Shown: positions 9,967 through 20,415 of the stretch, piece after piece | How positions within the stretch are numbered: the first letter of the stretch is position 1 | Layout of the letters: each line of letters starts with the position of its first letter | Made by a program: the position numbers and the translations under genes | The notes under the pieces: model-generated | The model's input: only the letters and a program-made list of their open reading frames with translations | The model's database searches: none | Told to the model about the DNA's origin: nothing | Origin: Heterostelium multicystogenum | Taxonomy: Eukaryota > Evosea > Eumycetozoa > Acytosteliales > Acytosteliaceae | Length of the DNA stretch: 64,000 nucleotides | Reading direction: 5' to 3' | Assembly (NCBI GenBank): GCA_003667245.1 | Contig: RCNN01000148.1 | Span: 1-64,000 of the forward strand

Positions 9967-11016
9967 CTAAAATCTACCCATTCTAAAATCAAAAAATGCT
10001 TGTTTGATTTCTTGTTCAGTATTCATGACACTGTATCAAGTAATTATTCATAGTTAGTAAATTATGTTAATAATATTAGGATATTATAATACTTACAAAG
10101 GTCCATGTTGAACTACTTTTTCTTTAATAGGAGATCCGGCAACCAAAATAAAACGACAACCTTCATCAGAAGTAACTTCAATTTGTGTTTTTCCACCACT
10201 GGCATCTAATATTCCGACTTGACCTTGGGATATCTTCTTTAGGTTACCTTTTGGACCAAAGAATCCAGATCCTTCAAATACATAGGCAAATGCTGTGTGT
10301 TCAGTTGGAATCTCCTCAATAAACGATTGAGTTGGTGCAACGGTTACATCGAGGTAGAGTGGGTTGGTTACGATTCCACTAACTGGACCTGTTGTATCCT
10401 TGTATTTTCCTGCAATAACCTTGACTTTGTTTCCATTTTCTTCTTTTACAATGGGGATCTTGTTGGCCGGGATATCTTGATATCTTGGTTCAATCATTTT
10501 ATCCTTGGCTGGTAGGTTAACCCAGAGTTGGAAGCCATGAATCAAACCATTCTCTTGCTTTGGCATCTCAGAGTGGACAATACCACGACCAGCAGTCATC
10601 CATTGTACACTACCAGATGTAAGAAGTCCACGGTTACCTTTATTATCCTTATGTTCGAATGAACCTTCAATCATATAAGTTACAGTTTCAAAACCACGAT
10701 GTGGATCTATATTTTTATAATATCATTGCATTAGAATGAATCCAATCTGACAGCTTTCATTACTACTTACGCTCTGGGAAACCAGCCATATAATCATTTG
10801 GATTATCATTTTTAAATTCATCCAACAATAAGAATGGATCTCTAAAAACAAAGTTTACAACATTAGGATTTTGTTGTTTTCTATTTTGACTATAATTCAT
10901 CTTGACACTTACAATGTTGAGATACTTCCACCAATGATTCTCTTTAATTTAACACCAGCACCATCTGATGTTGCAACACCATTTGCAATTCTAGATACAA
11001 CTCTTGAAACTGACAT
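9967..11016 (-). CDS. Pirin (Fe-binding cupin)
   Basis: A complete four-exon gene: 11016-10923, 10841-10771, 10706-10097 and 10030-9967, all with clean GT-AG borders. It starts MSVSRVVSRIANGVATSDGAG and has the pirin hallmarks. These are DPFLLLDEF, the metal site PHRGFETVTYMIEGSFEHKDN (His, His and His ligands) with a later E in HSEMP, and GLIHGFQLWVNLP. The C-terminal cupin has TEHTAFAYVFEGSG, and the end is PFVMNTEQEIKQAFFDFRMG. The final exon is needed for the conserved C terminus; reading through the donor would stop one residue later. Pirins are nuclear or cytosolic non-haem iron proteins acting as redox-sensitive transcription cofactors or quercetinase-like dioxygenases. The role in amoebae is not known. 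The frame is intact. Confidence 0.93.
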
Positions 11017-11754
11017 TATTTTATATTATAAAATGAAGTAAAATTTATTTAAGAAATATATGTATAATTATATATAAGTAATTAGATATATTTTAAAAAA
11101 TAATGAATAATATTATATTTGTTATTGTTAATTTTCAAAATTTACAAATGATGTAAATAAATTACCAAATACTTTTTATAGTTATTCATTTTTAGATCAA
11201 GATGTTTTTTCATTAAACAATGCAAATATTGTCAATTCCGGTGTTTGATTCTAGAGGTTCTCGAGTTTTTTTGTGGTTTGACTAAATTTAATTTTAATAA
11301 TTTTTAGAGATTCTCGTAATTTAATTTTTAATTATCGCATTTACAAACAACAACTTTAAGCAACAATGATTAGTAATTTTACAATATGCAGTTACAAAAA
11401 ATACATCTAGAATTTAATAAATCCTTAGTATCATGAAATGTCGTTGGATTGACTCGTTTAGAAGATACAAAGTTTATATATCATATATTGAATCTAGCAC
11501 TATCTTTAAAATGAATAGTTGTTATATCATCCTCTTGCCTGACTGTCGGTTATGACCATTGAAGATCCCACTATTCAAATGTATAATATACTATATTATT
11601 ATAACAAAATACATCTTTAATATTATGTAGTTATTGATTGCTGTTAAATTAAATGAAATTATAAATAATTGATTACACTCAACTACTCCTACGTTGAAGT
11701 TTATATTGATCATGCAAAGCATTTCAATTTCATTAGTTTGATCTACTTGATTAC
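11017..11754. other. Intergenic between pirin and next ORF
   Basis: No gene is seen in this AT-rich stretch, which holds the pirin promoter side. Short A/T tracts are the only visible features. Confidence 0.5.
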
Positions 11755-11812
11755 TTGCTCTACTGCTTCGAAGGTATATCCGTTCCTAGAATGATGGGGT
11801 GCATCGTAAATC

Positions 11813-12088
11813 CTATCCCAAAACAATTCGCACATCTTGATTTTGCAGCATATAGATATAACCTACCAGCTGTTGTGACTTGGTTTCTACAACTGCTAGC
11901 TGTCTTTCCCTATAGAAACCAAGCTCCAAGCTTGGTCTACAGGTATAAGAATAAATGGTCTTGCCTTTAAAGGAGTTATACTTCATCCATTCTAAATCGT
12001 TATAATAAGATACAAAAGCACCAACATCAGCTTCTCTGAATGATCTTCGAACACCTGTTTGTTTGAAGATTATCTTTGCCCAGCACAT
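11813..12088 (-). other. Unidentified ORF, possibly a gene fragment
   Basis: A 91-codon minus-strand frame contains TGVRRSFREADVGAFVSYY and YTCRPSLELGFYRE. It ends shortly after a possible GTAGGT donor. An adjacent frame continues open toward 11755 as LFWDRIYDAPHHSRNGYTF. It may be a frameshifted fragment of a larger protein. I do not recognise it, and no start with good context is clear apart from the ATG-like codon at 12088. Confidence 0.25.
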
Positions 12089-12270
12089 ACTCCATCTTTA
12101 TTTTTTAAATGATATTAAGACTTTGAAATCTTTCCAGATAATTTCTTTAAACACTTAAACAATTTTCACTAACACTCGCACCTGTAAAACTTTTCTTATT
12201 GCCTCGAAAAATTACAAACATTCAATTTTTCAACACTTTAAAAATAGATAGATATCTCACTTAAATACTT

Positions 12271-13935
12271 ATGGAAAAAGAGTTGTTCATCTTTATCTTT
12301 AATAACATTGTATTAAGATCACTGATATTCAAAAATATCAGGAGAATACATGAAAAACTGGGAGTTGTAGTATATAGATGGCCTAAAATCATCAACTCAC
12401 CTCATTTATTGGTTCAGTTTAACTTCATTAACTTCCTTGAAAACGAATGGCTAGATGACAATACCAATAACCCCAACTACAAGTCTTACCTCTTTAGTCA
12501 AGGTGTAGAGGAATTGTTCAAAACTGCAATCAGACAAGACAAGTTCGAAATCATTGAATTGGTCGTGAAGAAAAGAGGTTATCAAATAGCACTGCTATCA
12601 GACACAAATATCAAAGTAGCACTTGACCTTTTCAGAATCAAAATCATTATTTACATGAAATCAGTGTTGGAATCAATGCTTTCCTCTAATTTTAAAATTT
12701 TAAAAAGCCACCTTAGGTTGAGGGCATTTAATCCTTATGACCCTGCAATTGTTGAAAAAGTTAGAACCACGAAATATGAGGATCCTGAATGGGAAATGAA
12801 AAAAGCCATTTTCACTGGCGATATAAATACCATTGGAAAGCTTATAGCAGTAAACTGTACTTCCTCTGTGGTTTCGAAGGTCTTTGAAAGAGCTATTCAA
12901 AATGGAATGTATTCAGTTGCTGAATGGATGGTCGGAAAGTATAAAATTAATACTCCACGAATTGGCCCACGTTTCCAACCGAGCCACGAAATCTATACCT
13001 GGCTCAACTCTTCGTCCCGGGAATATCGATTTACAGCTAGAGATGTAGACTATGCTTGTACAGGCCCATCTCTTGATCTAGTAAAGTTTATGTACAGTAA
13101 ATGTGGTTCATTTACAAAAGCTGCAATCTATAACGCCATTGGCAACTACAGGTTAGATACACTGAAGTGGCTGCATACTAAAGAAAAAGAGGTGGGCTTG
13201 AATAATATTAAGCCAATATACATCCTCAATAACAAAATTCCACCTGAAGTTTCTCCCGATGAGCCATATGAAATGATAAAATGGCTGTATGAGAACAGAA
13301 CTGAAGGCTTTACAACAGAAGCTTTTGATACTGCTGCTAAGTTCTCTTTGCCCATTATAAAGTTTTTCCATGAGAAAAACCTTTCATGCTCTGAAAAAGC
13401 TATGACATATGCTGCAGCCTGTGGACAATTGGAAATTTTCAAATTCCTTGAGGCAAATAGAAAAGAGGGTTTTGGAAGTCATACCTTTATCAATGCCTGC
13501 GGTAGGAGAAAGAACTTGGAGATGGTCCAATATCTTCACTATAATAGAACTGAAAATTTCTGGAATCGTTCCGCAATGGACAGAGCATCTCTCTGTGGAG
13601 ACCTGGATATTGTTAAGTTTCTACATCAACACAGAACTGAAGGATGCTCAGAGGAGGCTCTACACAGTGCCATTTCCAATGTGAACTTTGAAATAGTGAA
13701 ATATCTAATCAATCACAAACTGGTTATTCCAAATGTAGCAACCATTGAAAGACAGCTTCCCAAATTTGGAAAGGTATCAAACCTGAAAATACTCGACTGG
13801 ATAATGAACAACTGTGATATCAATCTAGGTCTACTTTGCCTATGTTCCAAAGTTCAAAATAACAAAGCTCTATACTCTTTCACTCAAGATTACTATCTAA
13901 ATGAAGATAAAAATTACATAAATCATTTGAATTAA
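12271..13935 (+). CDS. Ankyrin repeat-containing protein, 554 residues
   Basis: A long, intact, intronless frame. The N-terminal ~60 residues (IFNNIVLRSLIFKNIRRIHE) match the leader seen in large dictyostelid ankyrin families, where it often precedes degenerate repeats. From about residue 70 onward there are divergent ankyrin-like repeats. The clearest ones lie in residues 330-500, with units such as LDIVKFLHQHRTEGCSEEAL and FEIVKYLINHKL (consensus xx(D/E)IVKFLHxxRTEG). It is a soluble protein with no signal peptide or membrane span. Ankyrin repeats imply protein-protein binding, but the partner cannot be inferred. This family is highly expanded and lineage-specific in dictyostelids (known). 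The single-exon structure and intact frame suggest recent retention or duplication. Confidence 0.85.
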   Translation: MEKELFIFIFNNIVLRSLIFKNIRRIHEKLGVVVYRWPKIINSPHLLVQFNFINFLENEWLDDNTNNPNYKSYLFSQGVEELFKTAIRQDKFEIIELVVKKRGYQIALLSDTNIKVALDLFRIKIIIYMKSVLESMLSSNFKILKSHLRLRAFNPYDPAIVEKVRTTKYEDPEWEMKKAIFTGDINTIGKLIAVNCTSSVVSKVFERAIQNGMYSVAEWMVGKYKINTPRIGPRFQPSHEIYTWLNSSSREYRFTARDVDYACTGPSLDLVKFMYSKCGSFTKAAIYNAIGNYRLDTLKWLHTKEKEVGLNNIKPIYILNNKIPPEVSPDEPYEMIKWLYENRTEGFTTEAFDTAAKFSLPIIKFFHEKNLSCSEKAMTYAAACGQLEIFKFLEANRKEGFGSHTFINACGRRKNLEMVQYLHYNRTENFWNRSAMDRASLCGDLDIVKFLHQHRTEGCSEEALHSAISNVNFEIVKYLINHKLVIPNVATIERQLPKFGKVSNLKILDWIMNNCDINLGLLCLCSKVQNNKALYSFTQDYYLNEDKNYINHLN

Positions 13936-15371
13936 ATAATAATATTAATAATAGATATTAATTCTTTGTATTACTTGAAGTTCTTCAGATAAATGAATAA
14001 TAACTTTATTTATATTTCTTGAATTGAAAACGGATGGTTCAATTTGAAACTTTTGGTAATGGGGGTGGACAATGAATGACTAATTATTGTTTTGATTCTG
14101 AGGAATAATCTTCTAGAGATTAGTGTCAAATAAAATCTTGCTTCCCTCAATGATGATTGAATTGAAAATAATTAGAAATATAATTTAATGAAACGGATTT
14201 ATTAACAAAAATAAAAAAGGCAAAATAAAATGCAAACTACAAGCGTGTACAGGGCAGATCCAATTTTGGATGATCAATCCTCACCGTTTTTGTTTTAATG
14301 ATGTCTTTTTTTTTTTTTTTTGTATTTCATTTGATTTTTTTATTTTTAACTTATCAAATAAGACTATGATAATTATAAAAATAAAAATACTAATAATACT
14401 TGTAATAATAATTTCAATTTTCCTCATTAAATATAATGAGATTAATAAAGAAGCTTTTAATCATATTCTTTGTAATTTTCGTTGTATCGAAGTGATTTCG
14501 ATAATTATTGTTTTTTACCAATTGCGATGATTCTATGGTTTCTAAAAAAAAAGAAACAAGTTGCATTTGATCAAAAAAACAAAAAAAAACACACACACAA
14601 AATTTACCAAAAAACATTTTGCCATTTTCACTCAATCCGATTCAAAAGTAAACGACCGATAACAAAAACCACCATCTTTCAAAGTTATGTTTTGCCAAGG
14701 GACCCAACCACACTATCAAAATCATTTTAGATCTATTTTTTTTCATCAATGTTGTATTCAAGTTTAGTTAAATCAGAGAAAATATCTGTGAGTAGAGTGA
14801 TCAGTATGAAAAAAATTAAAATTCAAAATAATTATTTATTATTTTATTGAAAATTCAATGTGAGTTGTTTAATTTAATGGATCATAGAAGTTGATAAATC
14901 ATAACTTTATTTAAGTAGGTGCTTAGTTTATAGGCATGGTCTTTATGAACTGACAGAAACTGATAAAAATAGAAAATAATTTTATACAACCATCCATTAA
15001 TACAATCAGGCAGTCTTTCATCAGACCGATCAGCAATAAACAATCATTAAAGAGAGAAGCAAATATATAAGTTAAAGTCAGCGCAAGATCAAGGTTGGGT
15101 TAAAACAGCAGTCAATAGGCAGTCATTTGAATAATCAATGAAAAAAACATTGCATAGATGATCGATGAATAATAATTAATTTAAAAAATAATAATAACAA
15201 ATAGATATATTTTCTTGAATTTATTTATTAGTTATTTATTGTTTTTAAAATATTCTTGCACAAGTTATGGTATGGAACACTTTAGAAAATTATAATTATT
15301 TGTTTGTTTGTCCTCTATTATTTTTAAAATATCACAATATTTATATTTATACTTGATTAAAAATTATCAAA
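13936..15371. other. Long intergenic region, AT-rich
   Basis: About 1.4 kb with no convincing gene. It contains T and A homopolymers (14306-14322, 14545-14590). A less AT-rich block at about 14990-15150 has the sequence CAGGCAGTCTTTCATCAGAC, which might be regulatory or a noncoding RNA; nothing further can be said. It includes the promoter, and perhaps missing 5' exons, of the GATA factor gene. Confidence 0.5.
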
Positions 15372-16207
15372 GGGTAAAAGACCATTAGAAAAACCAGATA
15401 AGGATAAACCTGATGAGGAACCTGTAGCCACTACTACCACGACCACATCAAACCCCATTACCAGCATCTCTACATCTACTACTTCTAATTCCTTTTCCAC
15501 TTCCACTTCCACTATGGGAGGTTCCTCTACCAATACCACTCCTTCCTCTTCCTCTGCACCTACCACCCCTACCCCATCTACTACCCATCTTCCCCATCTT
15601 TATTAAATATAAGCTCAAGCACTAATACGACACCCCATATCCTCCACAACCCCCACCTGCAAAGAAAAAAGGTAGACCGCCAGGAATAAAGGTATCAGTT
15701 AATTTAAATTGCCAAGTAGCTTTGAAATACTGTTCTTACTAATGCCCTTATTTCCAAAGCCCGAGAAGTGTGAATTATGTGGCATTACAACTACAACAGA
15801 ATGGCGCAAGGGAGAGAAAGGAATTTCACTTTGTAATGCTTGTGGATTAAAGTATATTAAGCTCAAAAAGAAAGAGAGGATATCCAAAGCCAACCACAGT
15901 TTAGAGAGATTACTTAATCCAGAAGAACTAATCAATCATCCAACTCACTTACCACCAATAGTAATAATAATACTAATTCTATTAATAACAATAATATTAT
16001 CACCAACAATATTCTACCCACCAACACCAATATTCCAAGTATAAACAATAGCTTTAATTTTCTAAATAATACATAATAATAATAATAATAGTAGTAGTAA
16101 TAATAGTAGTTATAATATTTATCAACAAACTTATAATCTAAGACGAATCAATAATAACAATAATAACATTATTTATAATAGAATTAATAATAATAATAAT
16201 AATACTA

Positions 16208-16260
<53 letters not shown>

Positions 16261-16387
16261 CAACTATAATACTAATAATAATGACTATAGAACGAATTAT
16301 TATTATGATTATTATGAAGATGAAGACCATGAAGACCATGAAGACTTCGATAGCGCAGAAGAGGACTACAAAAAAAGGAGGCTGTAA
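15372..16387 (+). CDS. GATA zinc-finger transcription factor (frameshifted)
   Basis: A single GATA finger is at 15769-15843, CELC...CNAC with C-x2-C-x17-C-x2-C spacing and the usual TEWRKG loop. A basic tail (LKYIKLKKKERISK) follows. Upstream, after a Ser/Thr-rich region, lies an AT-hook-like KKKGRPPGIK (about 15664-15690) and then a short intron (GTATCA...CCAAAG). Downstream the frame becomes poly-Asn (AAT repeats at 16074-16262) and ends in an acidic Asp/Glu/Tyr segment at TAA 16387. The pieces lie in different frames (changes near 15600, 15935, 16070 and 16262), as expected from indels in the low-complexity DNA. The start is uncertain: the first in-frame stop is at 15354 and an upstream exon is likely. 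It is probably a nuclear DNA-binding regulator; dictyostelid GATA factors act in development (known). Confidence 0.7.
16196..16262 (+). repeat. AAT trinucleotide repeat (poly-Asn)
   Basis: A near-continuous (AAT)n run inside the GATA-factor gene encodes Asn. Trinucleotide runs encoding poly-Asn are a hallmark of dictyostelid genomes and are slippage hot spots. Confidence 0.9.
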
Positions 16388-16829
16388 TTGTAATTTATAT
16401 GCAATAGTATCCTTAAATTATTTTTAACATTCGATAGATGTTAATTATATTAATTTTTTGTAATTGCCATCTTAACCAAATACATCTATTTATTTATTTA
16501 TATAATAAACTTAAATTAAATCCATTTGTTTATTATATTCAAATCGAACAATCCACAACCCAAACTGATTAGTGTACGAATTATTTGACTCAAAGAATTA
16601 ATATTCTTGGTGATGACTTTTTTGTTTTGTATATTCAAAAACAAACTAGAGTGCCTTATTTTGAATTTTTTGAACAAAAAAAAAAACAAAAAAGCAACCA
16701 CCAATAATTTTTCATAAACAATATCACCCCTTTCAAAAAAAAAACAAAAGCAATTGAAAACGAAACAATTTGGTAAATAATTGCATTGCATTTTACTTAA
16801 TTTTAGTAGATCGAATCGCTCAATTGGAG

Positions 16830-18841
16830 ATGTATAATATCTGCAGATCTATTCTTTCAACAAGATCATCATCAGTTTCAATAGTGACGAGAAATGCCTC
16901 GACACTAAAATCATTCTCCTCAAAACCATCGTCTTTTCTGTGCTTCTCAGCCATCAGACAGACCAGAAGAGCCTTCGGAACTGCTACCTCTTCAGATAAA
17001 AATACAGAGCTGCTCGATGACGAGGAGGTCGAGACCTATGAGGAGTTGTATACAGAATCTAGAGATGAGATGATCAAGAACTATGAAAAGGTCACTGGTA
17101 GATCGGTGTATGCTCCCGAGGAGAGACAGCTGACTCACACCATTGAAGAGTTCAGAAAGCAATTCGAAGCAATTACATCTGGTTCAAAGCAAATCGATTG
17201 CAATGTAACTGTAGCTGGACGTATCAAATCGGTCAGAATATCAAGCTCAAAGCTTGCATTCATTGATATCATATCCGATGGTCATTCACTCCAGATCATG
17301 GCAGATCTCAAGCAATACAATGACCCAAACAAATACTCGACAACAATAACCACAATCAGAAAAGGTGATATCATAGGTATGTTGTTCAGCAAATACTTTG
17401 GTTAGAAATTACGAGGCAGCAGTATATTAATAGCGATAGCCATTGTTTGACCCATGAAGAAATTGTCGGTTTTCCAGCTAAAACAAAGGTTGGAGAGCTA
17501 AGTATAGTGCCAAGAGAGATTATATTGCTGACTCCATCCATTCGTCCGATCCCACAGAAATTGATTAACAAGGAGGTTCGTTACAGAAAAGACATCTCGA
17601 TTTCTTGGTCAATGGTTCACAGATAAGAAATGCATTTATTATTCGCTCAAGAATGATATCATTTTTGAGAAAATACCTGATGGAGCGTGGCTTCCTTGAG
17701 GTCGACACCCCAATCCTCTCAACCAATGTCGGAGGAGCCAATGCCAGACCATTCAAAACACATTCGAACTCACTGGATCTCGATCTTTTCTTGCGTATAT
17801 CACCCGAACTTTATTTGAAGCAATTGATCATCTCTGGTTTCGACAAGGTATTTGAAATAGGCAAACAATTCAGAAACGAAGGTATTGACTTGACTCACAA
17901 TCCTGAATTTACTACTTGTGAGCTCTATCAAGCATATGGAGATTACAACACAATGATAAGATTAACTGAGGATTTATTATCAAGTAAGCATAATTTATTA
18001 ATTTCAACATCAGATATAACTAACTGGATGACTTGATTACTCTGAATAGAAATGGTATACGATGCTGTTGGAACCTATAAAATACCATTGCCATCAAACA
18101 ACGATATAACCATAGACTTCACTCCACCATTTAATAAGATCCATTTCATCCCAAAGATCGAGGAATTCATCGGTAAAAAATTGCCTGCTGATCTTGTTTC
18201 ATATGGTATGTTCAGCTCAAGCAATCGCTACCAAATCCACATAATTTTGTACTAACACTCAATCCTATCAGATTGTATTCCAGAGTTAATTTCAATTTGT
18301 AAAGAACACAATGTAGATATTTCGGCACCATTTACTCCCACTAGATTATTGGATAGTTTAGCATCACATTTCCTCGAGCCACTCTGTGTACAACCAACTT
18401 TTTATTATTGATCATCCACGTGCAATGAGTCCACTTGCCAAGCTACACAGAGATAACGTAAATATGAAACCACACGCACACTCAACTTCTGATACTAATC
18501 GACCTATAATTATTATTGTAGCCACAATTTACTGAAAGATTCGAATTGTTTGTTGGTGGAAAAGAATTGGTCAATGCATACAGTGAGTTGAATGATCCAG
18601 TCGATCAAAGAAACAGATTTTTAGCACAATCACAGGATCGTCAGACAGGTGACGATGAAGCACAGATTTTAGATGAAGGTTATTGCAATGCCATGGAATA
18701 CGGTCTGCCTCCAACTGGTGGATGGGGATTGGGTATTGATAGACTTGTAATGCTGGTATCAAACAACATTTCCATCAAGGATGTCATATTGTTCCCAACA
18801 ATGAAACCTATTAATCCAACACCACCAAAACCAAATAAATA
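16830..18841 (+). CDS. Lysyl-tRNA synthetase, class II, likely organellar
   Basis: The spliced product is a class II LysRS. It has an OB-fold anticodon-binding domain ([10 protein letters not shown] ... [20 protein letters not shown]), motif 1 region [21 protein letters not shown], motif 2 [20 protein letters not shown] (about 17870-17930), and motif 3 [13 protein letters not shown] (about 18718-18756). The N terminus from ATG 16830 ([16 protein letters not shown]) is Ser/Arg-rich and lacks acidic residues, suggesting a mitochondrial presequence. An in-frame ATG at 16770 is also possible. Introns lie at about 17375-17460, 17983-18050, 18205-18271 and 18458-18522. Two one-base frameshifts occur at homopolymers: the AAAA of AGAAAAGACA near 17588 and TTTTT near 18401. 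Correcting each restores conserved sequence, so they look like assembly errors. It charges tRNA-Lys with lysine. Confidence 0.9.
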
Positions 18842-19048
18842 AAACTACCAATTGGATAGAGATGATCTGAACTGATTATAACGATACTACATAAAAGATA
18901 TCAATGAAACTAAATATATTTGGTTTGAGGATATACTATTATTCCCTTTTTTATTTTTAATTATACAACATAATGAAGGCAGGTTTTTAATTTTTCTTTG
19001 CTAACTATTGTTGGTTGGTAATGGTGAGCTGTATGTAAACTGTTCATT

Positions 19049-19426
19049 TTATTTGAATCCCTTGAATCCCTTCTTGAACTTCTTGAAACCTTTCTTGAAT
19101 CCCTTGTATCCGTGCTTCTTGTGCTTGTATTTGTACTTCTTGTGATGTCCGTGGTGTCCATAGGCTCCGGTGTATCCAACTGGATAAGCACCTGGAACTG
19201 GACCACGTGGGGCGTAGGCACCTGGTGGGTAAGCTCCTGGTGGGTAAGCTCCTGGTGGATAAGCTCCACCATGTGGTGGATAACCAGTTGGTGGGTAGGC
19301 ACCTGGTGGATAAGCACCAGCTTGTGGTGGGTATGCTCCTGGTGGGTAGGCAGCTCCTGGTGGGTAAGCTCCTGGTGGGTAAGCTCCTGGGGGTGGGTAT
19401 CCTCCTGGGGGTGGGTATCCGCTCAT
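19049..19426 (-). CDS. Glycine/proline-rich XYPPX-repeat protein, 125 residues
   Basis: An intact frame. After MSGYPPPGGYPPPG come about 14 tandem pentads (AYPPG, GYPPP, AYPPQ), then a His-rich linker (GAYGHHGHHKK). The basic, aromatic tail is built from KGFKKGFKKFKKGFKGF. This layout resembles plant and protist GPRP/XYPPX proteins and the N-terminal domain of annexin VII, but no annexin or other domain follows. XYPPX tracts are known to promote self-association or condensation and membrane-protein binding. The lysine tail could bind membranes or nucleic acid (inference). The GGTGGGTA-type DNA repeat that encodes it is prone to copy-number change. Confidence 0.85.
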   Translation of the reverse strand: MSGYPPPGGYPPPGAYPPGAYPPGAAYPPGAYPPQAGAYPPGAYPPTGYPPHGGAYPPGAYPPGAYPPGAYAPRGPVPGAYPVGYTGAYGHHGHHKKYKYKHKKHGYKGFKKGFKKFKKGFKGFK

Positions 19427-19439
19427 TTTAACTAATGAA

Positions 19440-20415
19440 ATACAAGTAATAAAATTAATATATAATAGGAAGAGAGAAAGATAAACTCTATTATCTAATA
19501 TAAATATAACTAGGAAATTGAATAAACAATAGTTGTTTGGATGTCTTGAAATTGCGTTGTGGAGTAAATTGTGGGGTTGGTAGGTAGGTAGGTTATCAAG
19601 ATTAAACTAATATAGTAATAATCTAATAATAATTTAATGTTATAAAAATTACTTACTTTATGAAAATTTGAATTTTAATAATAATGAATGATTAGTAAGT
19701 ATAAAAAGCTAAAGAGTTGATATTGACTCCTCAATATTAACGATCCGTCCTCCTACACAAGGTTGTGTTACATCATCAAAAATAATAATATTAAATTAAT
19801 AAATTATTATATTTTGTTGTTTTTTTTTTTTCAAAGATTGTTTCATGGGTTCGATTTGCTTCTGGTCAACAATAATAAAATGTGCACCAATTATTCACTA
19901 TTGCACCTAAATAAACCATGTTTAAAATTAAAAAAATGATAAAACAAGCAAAATATCTTAAAACAATAACTTCTAACCCATTTTTAACAAAAAAAATCAA
20001 TAGAATTTGGTGATTTTCAATTAAAAACAAGTTTACATGACACAAATTAATATTAGTTTCCAAACTTACCAATATCACCTGTGGTCTTGTAATTTAAAGG
20101 TGCACCATATTCTAACTCACAACACCACCGACCTTCTTTGAACATCTTAATTCAAGCGACACACATTACCTACCTCATCATAACACTTACCAATTGTGTA
20201 ATATATTTTGCTGATAGAGAGACAAACAGCGGTGTTGTTCATTCACCCCTGTGACAGCTTGTTTCATTCATTGGTCCCTTTTGTTTACTTTACTTACTTG
20301 ACAATCTTTACCACTTATACATATTAAAATTATATATATATATAGAATTTATAAAACTATTATTTACATTTAATTTACGACTGCACTTCTCCACATTATA
20401 CACTTGTGCGTCTAA
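19440..20415. other. Intergenic, AT-rich
   Basis: About 1 kb without a gene. It contains a divergent promoter region for the XYPPX gene (minus) and the JmjC gene (plus), a T12 tract near 19820, and a TATATATATATA run at about 20331-20342 roughly 75 bases upstream of the JmjC-gene ATG. Confidence 0.55.

Noticed and set aside
14270..14730. Overlapping ORFs in T- and A-rich DNA
   Set aside because: Phe/Ile/Lys-only composition reflects homopolymers; no motif or splice structure.
16074..16262. Possible microsatellite outside genes
   Set aside because: It lies between the GATA finger and a recognisable acidic C terminus and reads as poly-Asn, so it is part of the coding region.
19112..19435. Long plus-strand Trp/Val-rich ORFs opposite the XYPPX gene
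   Set aside because: They are antisense shadows of the GGTGGGTA repeat. The minus frame starts with a good ATG and has a coherent repeat protein.
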